From the NCBI GenBank assembly GCA_028282485.1, contig JANQHU010000012.1, positions 1 to 9,520 of the forward strand: a DNA stretch of 9,520 nt, given 5' to 3'. The DNA is from Bacillota bacterium. Its GTDB lineage: Bacteria > Bacillota > UBA4882 > UBA8346. Positions 1 to 6,293 of this stretch are shown one piece after another. Numbering within the stretch: the first letter of the stretch is position 1; each line of letters opens with the position of its first letter. The position numbers and the translations under genes are program-made. The notes below the pieces were generated by a model. The model had not been told where the DNA came from. It made no database searches and saw only the letters and a list, made by a program, of their open reading frames with translations.

Positions 1-1186
1 TTCCTCGCCCGGACCCGCGCCCTTCTTCCCCTTCCATACTAATTAATACTACGGGTTTGTGATATATTTCTAATAATTTCGAAGCTACAATCCCAATTAC
101 TCCCAAATGCCAACCTTCTCCTACCAAAACTAAGGCATGCTCTTCTTGCCAGTCTTTTTCATTTTCGATTTGGCGCAAGGCCTCTTTCAACACATTATTT
201 TCAATCTCTTGCCGATTTTGATTATCATTCTCCAATTCTTTTGCTAATTGATATGCCATATTTTGATCTTTAGTCAAAAACAATTTCACTCCGATGCTCG
301 GATTGCCAATTCTTCCGGCGGCATTGATGCGGGGAGCTAACATAAAGCCAATATGACCGCAATTTATCTCTCGGTCTTTCAAAAACGTCGTTTCAATTAG
401 GGTTTTTAACCCAATATTTTTGGTTCGACCAATCTGCTCCAGGCCATACTTTACTAAGACCCGATTTTCTCCCAAAAGGGGCACTATGTCCGCTACTGTT
501 CCAAAAGCTACCAGATCTAAATTTTCAAATACAAACTCCTTAATTTCTGGGATCTCTACTGCAATTGCCTGTAATAATTTAAAGGCGACTCCTACACCGG
601 CCAGTTGCAAAAAAGGATATGCTTCACCTGGAACTTTGGCATTGATTATAGCCACTGCTTCCGGAATATTTTCACCAGCTTCATGATGATCTGTGATAAT
701 TAAATCTACTTGTTGCTCTTTTAAATATTGAGCCTCAGCATAAGCCGTAATTCCACAATCAACTGTAATAATTAGCCCCACTCCGCGCTCGATAGCTCTT
801 TTCAAAGAACTAAGGTGCAGGCCATACCCTTCTTCCAGCCTTTTCGGCAAATAATATAACAACTGCCCCGGTAATATTTTTGATAAGACGCGAATCATTA
901 ACGAAACGGAAGTAACCCCGTCCACATCATAATCTCCGTAAATAAGGATCTTCTCTTTTTTTGCCACTGCTTCTTTTATACGGGCCACAGCCTTTTTCAT
1001 ATCTTTAAACAAAAAAGGATCGTTTAGCTGGGAGAGGTCCGGAGCCAGAAACAACCGCGCTTCTTCCAGCTCTGTTACTCCCCGATTTACTAATAACCGT
1101 GCCATTAATTCGGAAATATTTAAACTAGCCATTAACTCTTTAATTAAGTTGTCGGAATTTTCTACTACCTTCCATACTTTTGCCAC
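1..1186 (-). CDS. recJ: Single-stranded-DNA-specific exonuclease RecJ, N-terminal 395 residues (partial)
   Basis: RecJ is a cytoplasmic 5'-3' exonuclease acting on single-stranded DNA in recombinational and mismatch repair. The frame is open from a GTG at 1186 to the left edge and is intact over 395 codons. DHH-family motifs are clear: IYGDYDVDG at about residues 82-90, DCGI at 143-146, the DHH triad at 166-168 and PRINAAGRIG at 285-294. The start of the DHHA1 domain follows, with GVIGIVASKL near 362-371 and GSGRG at 391-395. Bacillota RecJ proteins are usually 560-800 residues, so the C-terminal nucleic-acid-binding part lies outside the window. The GTG start is chosen because AGGTGA (about 1199-1194) lies 8 bases upstream and the protein begins at the usual distance before motif I. 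Nothing upstream is co-directional, so recJ is either the first gene of its transcript or alone. The family call is nearly certain. Confidence 0.96.
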   Translation of the reverse strand, partial: MAKVWKVVENSDNLIKELMASLNISELMARLLVNRGVTELEEARLFLAPDLSQLNDPFLFKDMKKAVARIKEAVAKKEKILIYGDYDVDGVTSVSLMIRVLSKILPGQLLYYLPKRLEEGYGLHLSSLKRAIERGVGLIITVDCGITAYAEAQYLKEQQVDLIITDHHEAGENIPEAVAIINAKVPGEAYPFLQLAGVGVAFKLLQAIAVEIPEIKEFVFENLDLVAFGTVADIVPLLGENRVLVKYGLEQIGRTKNIGLKTLIETTFLKDREINCGHIGFMLAPRINAAGRIGNPSIGVKLFLTKDQNMAYQLAKELENDNQNRQEIENNVLKEALRQIENEKDWQEEHALVLVGEGWHLGVIGIVASKLLEIYHKPVVLISMEGEEGRGSGRG

Positions 1187-1525
1187 TAATTTTTCACCTG
1201 ATCTTTATTTTAATATAACTTTTCTAAAACAAACAAACTACCAAAAAACAGGATCTTGCTTTAAAATATCAATAATGTAAAATTTAAAATTCGTCAAAAA
1301 ACTTAACATTCCTTCTTAAAAATATATATATTAATACAAACCTTTTCTTTAAATAAGTCCTTGGCAAAGGAGTTACGTTGCTAAAATATTTAGGGAAAAG
1401 ATAGACAATATATCTATTTTTTGTTAAAATAAAAGTAGTGGTTTTATGTAAAATTCTAATTATGAATTAGTTAAATAATAACTTCTGTTTTTATAAGTAT
1501 TCGTAAAAATGGAAGAGGTGTCTTT
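1187..1525. other. AT-rich divergent intergenic region between recJ and the transglycosylase gene
   Basis: This 339-base spacer separates two divergently transcribed genes, so it should hold both promoters. A good plus-strand promoter is at 1402-1430 (separate entry). For recJ the only candidate is a minus-strand TTGACG (1297-1292) with a poor TATTGA -10 at 17-base spacing, which is too weak to call. Inverted repeats lie at 1381-1393 (CTAAA/TTTAG), 1401-1417 (ATAGA/TCTAT) and 1456-1470 (CTAATT/AATTAG). In DNA this AT-rich they may be chance, although the second overlaps the promoter -35. I see no tRNA, riboswitch or convincing small ORF. Confidence 0.6.
1402..1430 (+). promoter_or_regulatory. 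Predicted housekeeping (sigma-A) promoter of the lytic transglycosylase gene
   Basis: TAGACA (1402-1407) and TAAAAT (1425-1430) each match the -35 and -10 consensus at five of six positions, with the ideal 17-base spacer. A start near 1437 would leave a leader of about 90 bases before the ATG at 1526. The -35 lies inside the inverted repeat ATAGA-N7-TCTAT (1401-1417), a possible operator. The call rests on sequence match alone. Confidence 0.5.
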
Positions 1526-2146
1526 ATGAAAACTTATCCCCAAAATAAAATAACCAAGTCTTTAATTAAAAAAGATAGTATTTTTTTAAAAAAAGTATCA
1601 GTAACTGGTTGGTTTCTTTTTTGGAGTTTTTTGGTAGGAGTTATAGTCTTTGTCAATCTCCCGTCTCTGGCCAGTGCCCCTTCTCAGCAGGAGAGATCTG
1701 CTGAAGAAAAAGACTATACCGCTATTAAAGTTAGTATTATTATGGATATGTATAACTGTAAAAATGATGCTATCTATTACTCCATTATGAAGTCTTTTGA
1801 TCCGTTGTTGGTAGCTACCGTTATTGCCATGGAAAGCGAGTATAACATCAACGCCCGCAGTTCCCGTGGTTGTCTCGGTCTCATGCAATTAACTCCCGAT
1901 AAATTAAAAGACTGGCGTAATCCCGTCAAAAACATCCAAGTCGGCTCTAGCTATCTCCAAAAATTAATCCATAAGTTTCAAGATCTCCAGCTTGCTTTAG
2001 CCGCCTATAACGCCGGACCCCAAAACGTGAAACGTTATAAAGGGGTTCCTCCTTTCCGGGAAACTATCAACTTTTTACGCACCGCGAAAAGAATTAATCA
2101 AAAAGTAGAGGCTAGACTCCAAGAACGATTAAATAAAAGCTTTTAA
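1526..2146 (+). CDS. Small membrane-anchored lytic transglycosylase (SLT domain)
   Basis: The 206-residue protein is predicted to cleave the MurNAc-GlcNAc bond of peptidoglycan with formation of a 1,6-anhydro ring, outside the cytoplasmic membrane. A basic N-terminus (1-25) is followed by one hydrophobic segment (about 27-50, ending LASA), which is either a signal anchor or a signal peptide. The SLT fold covers about 90-190. The catalytic glutamate is E103 in the MESEYN motif, followed by GLMQL (118-122), NPVKNIQVGSSYL (132-144), the ALAAYNAGP motif (157-165) and the PPFRETINFL end motif (175-184). The segment between GLMQL and NIQVG is shorter than in typical Slt proteins but keeps all core motifs. 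The ATG is preceded by GGAAGAGGTG at 1511-1520, 5 bases away. The gene has its own predicted promoter and ends in a shared terminator. It resembles the short YjbJ/CwlQ-like enzymes of Bacillota, but the exact subfamily is uncertain. Confidence 0.9.
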   Translation: MKTYPQNKITKSLIKKDSIFLKKVSVTGWFLFWSFLVGVIVFVNLPSLASAPSQQERSAEEKDYTAIKVSIIMDMYNCKNDAIYYSIMKSFDPLLVATVIAMESEYNINARSSRGCLGLMQLTPDKLKDWRNPVKNIQVGSSYLQKLIHKFQDLQLALAAYNAGPQNVKRYKGVPPFRETINFLRTAKRINQKVEARLQERLNKSF

Positions 2147-2150
2147 AAAA

Positions 2151-2188
2151 AGCCCTTTCCATTTTAACTTTCATTAATGGAAAGGGCT
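2151..2188. terminator. Bidirectional intrinsic terminator between convergent genes
   Basis: A perfect 13-base inverted repeat (AGCCCTTTCCATT at 2151-2163, AATGGAAAGGGCT at 2176-2188) has a 12-base loop. On the minus strand the stem is followed by a run of seven T (complement of the A-run at 2145-2151). On the plus strand it is followed by TCTTTATTATT. It starts 4 bases after the transglycosylase stop and 5 bases from the rubrerythrin stop, so it serves both genes. Confidence 0.92.
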
Positions 2189-2193
2189 CTTTA

Positions 2194-2739
2194 TTATTCG
2201 AAATATCGTTTTAGTAAACCATTAAAGACTGCTCCATGGCGCGCCTCGTCTTTACACATTTCATGGACGGTATCATGAACGGCATCATAGTTTAACTGCT
2301 TCGCCTTAGTCGCAATATCTTTTTTACCCTGACAAGCCCCAAATTCAGCTTCCACCCGCAATTGCAAATTCTTTTTAGTATCAGCGAAGACCACCTCTCC
2401 CAAAAGTTCGGCAAATTTAGCAGCGTGTTCGGCCTCTTCCCAGGCAATTCGTTTATAAGCTTCCGCAACTTCCGGATAGCCTTCCCGCTCTGCCTGGCGG
2501 CTCATCGCTAAATACATTCCTACTTCGGTACATTCTCCGGTAAAGTTAGCTCTCAAACCCTCCAAAACTTCCGGATCTACCCCATTAGCCACTCCAATTT
2601 TATGTTCATCGGCCCAATTCAGCGCACCCTCTTTCTTCTCAGAAAACTTTTCTTTCGGCGCCCCACATTGCGGACATTTTTCTGGTGGCTCATTTCCTTC
2701 GTGAACATAACCACAAACCCCACAGACAAATTTTTTCAT
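2194..2739 (-). CDS. Reverse rubrerythrin (N-terminal rubredoxin plus diiron domain)
   Basis: This 181-residue cytoplasmic protein is predicted to reduce hydrogen peroxide, and possibly oxygen, to water with electrons passed through its rubredoxin centre; this is an oxidative-stress defence typical of anaerobes. The rubredoxin-like domain comes first: C6-x2-C9 and C22-x2-C25 form the FeS4 site. The four-helix diiron domain follows (about 45-181). Its ligand motifs are GECTE near 69-72, EEAEH with an ExxH at 102-105, a glutamate near 132, and DEARH with an ExxH at 165-168. Classical rubrerythrins carry rubredoxin at the C-terminus, so this is the reversed order known from the Clostridium acetobutylicum reverse rubrerythrins. 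The start is supported by GGAGGGAG about 6 bases upstream of the ATG. The gene is monocistronic, bounded by its own leader and the terminator at 2151-2188. Donor and physiological substrate are inferred from the family. Confidence 0.94.
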   Translation of the reverse strand: MKKFVCGVCGYVHEGNEPPEKCPQCGAPKEKFSEKKEGALNWADEHKIGVANGVDPEVLEGLRANFTGECTEVGMYLAMSRQAEREGYPEVAEAYKRIAWEEAEHAAKFAELLGEVVFADTKKNLQLRVEAEFGACQGKKDIATKAKQLNYDAVHDTVHEMCKDEARHGAVFNGLLKRYFE

Positions 2740-2772
2740 CTTTTTTCTCCCTCCAAATCAAATAATTTTACC

Positions 2773-2787
2773 ATGTAATTATATCAT
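2773..2787 (-). promoter_or_regulatory. Possible -10 element with overlapping PerR-like palindrome upstream of rubrerythrin
   Basis: On the minus strand TATAAT (2783-2778) is a perfect -10, though no good -35 lies 16-18 bases before it. It sits inside a 15-base imperfect palindrome of 7-1-7 form, ATGTAATTATATCAT on the plus strand, with five of seven pairs symmetrical. PerR boxes of Bacillota have the same 7-1-7 geometry and an AT-rich consensus, and PerR is known to control reverse rubrerythrins in Clostridium. The match to the consensus is only partial, so the operator is a suggestion. Confidence 0.3.
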
Positions 2788-2847
2788 TAGCTACTCGTAT
2801 AAGAAAAGACTCTTTTTATCTATTATTGTAATTATTCTTGCTTTAAT

Positions 2848-2876
2848 TTGAAATATCCGACAAAGTATATTATAAT
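2848..2876 (+). promoter_or_regulatory. Strong predicted sigma-A promoter of pyrE
   Basis: TTGAAA (2848-2853) and a perfect TATAAT (2871-2876) are separated by exactly 17 bases. Transcription should begin near 2883, about 20 bases before the pyrE ATG at 2902, leaving just enough leader for the Shine-Dalgarno site. There is no room for a PyrR-type attenuator, so regulation by transcript attenuation is unlikely here. Confidence 0.8.
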
Positions 2877-2901
2877 CAAAAGCAAAAAGGAGACTTCTTC
2901 T

Positions 2902-3573
2902 ATGAACTACAAACAGCAATTTATCGAATTAATGCTCGAAGCTGGCGTTTTGACCTTTGGCGACTTCACCACCAAAAGCGGCCGGAAGACCCCTTACTTT
3001 ATTAATACCGGCAACTATAAAACCGGGGATCAAATTGCTCGTCTTGGTTCCTTTTATGCCACTTGCTTAAAAGAGAGCCTGGGCCAAGAGTTTGATTTAC
3101 TGTACGGGCCCGCCTATAAGGGGATTCCACTGACGATCACTACTGCTATTTCTTTATCCAATCAATATAATTTAAATTTGCCTTATTGTTTTAACCGCAA
3201 AGAAAAAAAAGACCATGGCGAAGGCGGTAGCTTCATTGGCTACCGCCCGCAACATAATGATCGGATTGTGATTGTCGAAGATGTGATCACCGCCGGCACT
3301 TCTGTTCGCGAAAGCCTAATTCTCTTAAAATCAGTTGCCGAAGTTGATATTAAAGCCGTAATCGTCTCTGTGGATCGTATGGAAAAGGGTTCCGGCGAAA
3401 AGACTACTTTACAAGAATTAGAAGAAACCTACGGAATTAAAACTATAGCCATTGTCAATATTCACGAGATAGTTGCATATCTTTATAATAAAGAGATCAA
3501 CGGTCAAGTTTTATTGACAGACGAAATCAAAAAAAATATTGAATCGTATCTGGAACTATACGGAACAAACTAA
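2902..3573 (+). CDS. pyrE: Orotate phosphoribosyltransferase
   Basis: PyrE converts orotate and PRPP to orotidine 5'-monophosphate and pyrophosphate, the fifth step of de novo pyrimidine synthesis in the cytoplasm. The 223-residue product has the N-terminal FGDFTTKSGRKTPYFINTG motif (19-37), GPAYKGIPL (69-77) and the mobile catalytic loop FNRKEKKDHGEGG (97-109), with lysines and a histidine as in the E. coli enzyme. The PRPP-binding motif IVIVEDVITAGTS is at 122-134. The ATG at 2902 is preceded by AAGGAG (2887-2892) at 9 bases. The frame is open further upstream to a TTG at 2848, but that codon lies inside the promoter -35, so the extra 18 residues are not translated. The gene is alone rather than in a pyr operon, and its stop is 3 bases from the stop of the convergent gene. 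Confidence 0.95.
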   Translation: MNYKQQFIELMLEAGVLTFGDFTTKSGRKTPYFINTGNYKTGDQIARLGSFYATCLKESLGQEFDLLYGPAYKGIPLTITTAISLSNQYNLNLPYCFNRKEKKDHGEGGSFIGYRPQHNDRIVIVEDVITAGTSVRESLILLKSVAEVDIKAVIVSVDRMEKGSGEKTTLQELEETYGIKTIAIVNIHEIVAYLYNKEINGQVLLTDEIKKNIESYLELYGTN

Positions 3574-3576
3574 CAC

Positions 3577-4053
3577 TTAACCAGGCACTCCTCCACTAGG
3601 GCCACTTACTCGAACTGTTTGCCGCTCCCCAAAACGCACCGACTGGTTTGGCAGCGTATTAGTAAAGGTTATGGTATTTTGTAACAAATCATAAACAATT
3701 ATTTCAACATCAATGACTACCGTTTCCCGGAGTTCTTGTTCATTTAATAATTGAAAGCTTAGAAAAGCTATGGTAGCCGTCAAACTACATGCCGAACCAG
3801 CCGGAACTCCCGGCAGATCGGCAAAACCACTAAAAGGAATATCTACCGCCACATGACGCACAACGTTATCAGTATCCACATAAAAAATTTGTTTGTGTAA
3901 GATCCCTTGAAAAATTACTTTATCATCAATTACATAGCATTGTAAATCATCTATTCTGGCTGTAATTTCATCTACCTTGATTGCTGGTAAGGGAAGTACT
4001 ACAATATCATCAACTAAAACTTGAACGGTAGTTTCCGCAAGTACTGTTGTCAT
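3577..4053 (-). CDS. Single-domain SPOCS (DUF3794) protein, probably spore-associated
   Basis: The 158-residue, beta-rich, mostly acidic protein matches the SPOCS/DUF3794 family in pattern. VIDDKVIFQGILHKQIFYVDTDNVVRHV (41-68, the core strand-turn-strand), DIPFSGFADLPGVPAG (71-86) and the later strand LRETVVIDVEIIVYDL (108-123) are characteristic. The family occurs in SipL of Clostridioides, where it helps assemble the spore coat around the SpoIVA layer, and in many small proteins of sporulating Clostridia. There is no LysM domain, no signal peptide and no membrane segment. The tail is glycine- and proline-rich (SGPSGGVPG). The ATG has GGGAGGG about 8 bases upstream. A role in the coat is inferred from family and lineage; its partner is unknown. 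The gene is monocistronic and abuts convergent pyrE. Confidence 0.85.
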   Translation of the reverse strand: MTTVLAETTVQVLVDDIVVLPLPAIKVDEITARIDDLQCYVIDDKVIFQGILHKQIFYVDTDNVVRHVAVDIPFSGFADLPGVPAGSACSLTATIAFLSFQLLNEQELRETVVIDVEIIVYDLLQNTITFTNTLPNQSVRFGERQTVRVSGPSGGVPG

Positions 4054-4220
4054 TAAACAACCCTCCCTTTCCTTCGTTTTAATCTATGTAAAGCCTATTA
4101 TGGCCAAAAGCCAATTCTCGTTCATTTTTTTGCAAGTTTTTCTTAGACGAATTAATATAGCATATGAATTTACTCAAGAGTAATCTTCATTCCGAAAGAA
4201 CATTCTTAAAAAATGATCAA
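4054..4220. other. Leader and promoter region of the SPOCS-domain gene
   Basis: The stretch lies upstream of the minus-strand SPOCS gene and downstream of the glnB terminator. It holds a perfect palindrome TTACTC-AA-GAGTAA (4170-4183). Just downstream on the minus strand is CATATGCTA (4166-4158), which fits the CATAnnnTA -10 of the mother-cell sigma factors E and K. No matching -35 was found at the expected distance, so I do not call a promoter. No ORF with a ribosome binding site is visible. Confidence 0.35.
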
Positions 4221-4251
4221 AAAAACTCTGCATTTTTTCTGCAGAGTTTTT
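4221..4251 (-). terminator. Intrinsic terminator of the amtB-glnB operon
   Basis: A 12-base perfect inverted repeat (AAAAACTCTGCA at 4221-4232, TGCAGAGTTTTT at 4240-4251) with a 7-base loop lies 28 bases after the glnB stop. Read on the minus strand, the stem ends in an uninterrupted T-run (seven T including the bases just outside the stem). It is nearly symmetrical and could also stop plus-strand transcripts that read through pyrE. Confidence 0.88.
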
Positions 4252-4279
4252 AATAGTTGTAATCTTAATCTATGGAAAA

Positions 4280-4618
4280 TCAGACTGCCTTTGGGCCTTT
4301 TTCGCCGGTGCGAATTTTGACAACTTCTTCCACATTACTAATGAAGATTTTGCCATCACCAATTTCACCCGTTTTAGCTACTTGACAAATCAAATCAACT
4401 ACCTCTTCCAGTTGTTCATCATTCACTACAATTTCGATCTTAATTTTCGGCAACAGGTTCAAAGTAACTTCCGTACCCCGATAAAATTCCTTGCGTCCTT
4501 TCTGTAATCCACAGCCCATCACTTGGCTAATAGTTAGGCCTTTAACATTATATTTATTGAGGGTATCTTTAATGTCTTCCAGCTTATTGGGCCTAACAAT
4601 TGCTTCTACTTTCTTCAT
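4280..4618 (-). CDS. glnB: Nitrogen regulatory protein PII (GlnB/GlnK type)
   Basis: PII is a small trimeric sensor of ATP/ADP and 2-oxoglutarate. Encoded beside amtB, it is expected to bind the cytoplasmic face of AmtB and block ammonium entry when nitrogen is plentiful. The 112-residue length is exactly typical. Visible family features are Q39, the T-loop (about 37-55, with Y46-R47-G48), LPKIKIEIVV with K58, GEIGDGKIF (about 84-92) and the ATP-binding KIRTGE near the C-terminus. Position 51, the tyrosine uridylylated in E. coli, is valine here, so GlnD-type modification at that site is impossible. The ATG at 4618 is preferred over the GTG at 4630, because that GTG is part of the Shine-Dalgarno sequence AGGAGGTG. 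The gene follows amtB by 34 bases in the same transcript. Confidence 0.96.
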   Translation of the reverse strand: MKKVEAIVRPNKLEDIKDTLNKYNVKGLTISQVMGCGLQKGRKEFYRGTEVTLNLLPKIKIEIVVNDEQLEEVVDLICQVAKTGEIGDGKIFISNVEEVVKIRTGEKGPKAV

Positions 4619-4652
4619 GAACCAACCCACCTCCTAGTGTTTTATCATCTTA

Positions 4653-6011
4653 TTATAACACAACTCCATGCTCCGGTGCAAAATCCGGATAAGCATCTTC
4701 ACCATGTAAGGCCACATCCAAACCTTCTTCTTCTTCCTCATCATCGACTCGTAGTTTAGTAAAGCAGGAAATTACTTTTAATATTAGATAAGATAGGCCT
4801 CCCGAGAAGACCGCCGTGGCTACTATGGCTACGAGCTGTACCAACAACAGGTGAATTTCTCCATAAAACAAACCATTCGCTCCTCCCGGATTAACACTGG
4901 TAGTGGCAAAAAGTCCGGTACAGATCGCCCCCCACATTCCGCCAATGCCATGGCAACCGAAAGCATCTAAAGAATCATCATAACCAAGCTTTGACTTCAT
5001 CACACTAATGGCATAGTAACAGATTGGGCTTACCGATAGTCCAATTATAATAGCTGATAAAGGGGTTACAAAACCAGCTGCCGGAGTAATTGCCACTAAT
5101 CCGACTACCCCACCGGTAACCGCACCCAAGGCTGTCGGTTTTTTGCGATGAATCCACTCCACAATCACCCAGGATAAAAGTCCCGCTGCCGCCGCAGTGT
5201 TAGTGGTTACTAAAGCAGTAATCGCTAAACCGTCGGAGGCCGTAAGGGCACTGCCCGCGTTAAAACCAAACCAACCAAACCAAAGCAGACCTGCTCCTAA
5301 AAGTACTAACGGAATATTATGAGGAATCATCGGCTGCGCTTTATAACCTTTGCGTTTCCCCAGCACCAAGGCAATCACCAAACCAGCAACACCCGAACTG
5401 ATATGAACTACAGTTCCCCCGGCAAAATCGATGGCCCCAATCGCGTGCAACCAACCGCCATCTCCCCAGACCCAGTGAGCCAAAGGATCATAAACTAAAG
5501 TAGACCAAGCAACTATAAACCAAATAAAAGCTGGAAAACGCATTCTTTCGGCAAATGAGCCGCTAATGATCGCCGGAGTAATAATCGCAAACATCAATTG
5601 AAACATCGCAAAGGCAGCATGGGGAATAGTGGCGGCATAGTCGGGATTTGGAGCCCCCCCGACTCCATTAAACCCGAGCCATTTTAACTCCCCAAACAAA
5701 TGCCAACCGTTAAAATCAGGTCCAAAAGCAATTGTATAGCCAAACAAAACCCATTGGATCGATATTATGGCAATGGCAATGAATGAGTTCATCATGGTAT
5801 TTAATACATTCTTTTTACGAACCATTCCCCCATAAAATAGCGCTAACCCCGGAGTCATCAAAAAGACTAACGCGATTGAAAAAATTGAAAAAACCGTATC
5901 TCCGGTATCCGCTTTCACCGGAGCATCCCCAAAGGCAAATAATTGAAAACCCAAAACAAGTAATAATGTTGTTAATAAAATTAACAATAAATTCTTTGTT
6001 TTTAACTTCAT
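4653..6011 (-). CDS. amtB: Ammonium transporter AmtB
   Basis: This 452-residue Amt/Mep/Rh-family channel conducts ammonia or ammonium across the cytoplasmic membrane as a trimer. A hydrophobic N-terminal segment (about 7-27) looks like the cleavable signal peptide seen in many Amt proteins. About eleven transmembrane helices follow, from FSIFSIALVFLMTPGLALFYGG (41-62) onward. The pore residues can be placed: D175 and H179 in DPLAHWVWG, and the second pore histidine H354 in DAFGCHGIGGMWG, giving the twin-histidine pair. The cytoplasmic tail has an acidic cluster (DDEEEEE, 423-429), then GLDVALHGEDAYPDF, the conserved C-terminal motif that couples to PII. GGAGG lies 8 bases before the ATG. It is the first gene of the amtB-glnB operon, whose control region is at 6012-6220. 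Confidence 0.97.
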   Translation of the reverse strand: MKLKTKNLLLILLTTLLLVLGFQLFAFGDAPVKADTGDTVFSIFSIALVFLMTPGLALFYGGMVRKKNVLNTMMNSFIAIAIISIQWVLFGYTIAFGPDFNGWHLFGELKWLGFNGVGGAPNPDYAATIPHAAFAMFQLMFAIITPAIISGSFAERMRFPAFIWFIVAWSTLVYDPLAHWVWGDGGWLHAIGAIDFAGGTVVHISSGVAGLVIALVLGKRKGYKAQPMIPHNIPLVLLGAGLLWFGWFGFNAGSALTASDGLAITALVTTNTAAAAGLLSWVIVEWIHRKKPTALGAVTGGVVGLVAITPAAGFVTPLSAIIIGLSVSPICYYAISVMKSKLGYDDSLDAFGCHGIGGMWGAICTGLFATTSVNPGGANGLFYGEIHLLLVQLVAIVATAVFSGGLSYLILKVISCFTKLRVDDEEEEEGLDVALHGEDAYPDFAPEHGVVL

Positions 6012-6128
6012 AAAAAAACCTCCACATTTTTTAATTCTTGAAACAATCCCAAATACCTAACAATAATTTTAAGTAATAGTTATTTATCCAACTTAAATTT
6101 ATGTCACTTATTAGGCATCTGCACCTAA

Positions 6129-6157
6129 ATGTTAACCTATAATTGACTTGATGTCAA
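6129..6157 (-). promoter_or_regulatory. Predicted amtB promoter within a palindromic region
   Basis: On the minus strand a perfect TTGACA -35 (6157-6152) is 17 bases from TAACAT (6134-6129), a four-of-six -10 match. The -35 forms one arm of the inverted repeat ATTGAC-N5-GTCAAT (6142-6158). A second imperfect palindrome, TTAGGCATCTGCACCTAA (6111-6128), covers the expected start of transcription. This arrangement suggests an operator for a nitrogen regulator. No clean GlnR/TnrA box (TGTNA-N7-TNACA) was found, nor a sigma-54 promoter. The leader to the ATG is about 110 bases. Confidence 0.5.
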
Positions 6158-6224
6158 TATATTTTTTTAAAATAACCATTTATCAACAAATAGTTAACGT
6201 TAATTTAACTTAAAATTTATAAAA

Positions 6225-6257
6225 AAAATCTCACTTATAAAACTTTAGTGAGATTTT
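6225..6257 (-). terminator. Intrinsic terminator of the beta-barrel-like gene
   Basis: An 11-base inverted repeat (AAAATCTCACT at 6225-6235, AGTGAGATTTT at 6247-6257) with an 11-base loop lies 37 bases past the stop of the gene ending at 6294. On the minus strand the right-hand stem runs into eight consecutive T. It separates this gene from the amtB control region. Confidence 0.85.
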
Positions 6258-6293
6258 GCTGTAATTTTTATGTTATTTTATCTGATTCTAAAA

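Noticed and set aside
420..686. An 88-codon plus-strand frame
   Set aside because: It lies wholly antisense to recJ, whose DHH-motif frame is intact across the region.
1366..1404. AAAGGAG followed by a TTG-started 8-codon frame
   Set aside because: The peptide is too short, the spacing is only 5 bases and it lies upstream of the likely promoter.
1598..1888. A 96-codon minus-strand frame
   Set aside because: It is antisense to the transglycosylase gene and has no ribosome binding site or recognisable product.
4158..4166. CATATGCTA on the minus strand as a sigma-E or sigma-K -10 for the SPOCS gene
   Set aside because: The -10 fits but no acceptable -35 for either factor is at the required distance, and the motif is short in AT-rich DNA.
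5783..6027. Short overlapping frames on both strands at the 5' end of amtB
   Set aside because: Both overlap the signal peptide and first helices of amtB in other frames and have no supporting motif.
6012..6220. GlnR/TnrA box or sigma-54 promoter upstream of amtB
   Set aside because: Both strands were read for TGTNA-N7-TNACA and for TGGC-N8-TTGC patterns; only partial matches were seen.
6090..6220. Near-direct repeat AACTTAAATTTAT at 6090-6102 and AACTTAAAATTTAT at 6207-6220
   Set aside because: It is AT-only apart from one base, the copies differ in length, and this is expected by chance in such a spacer.
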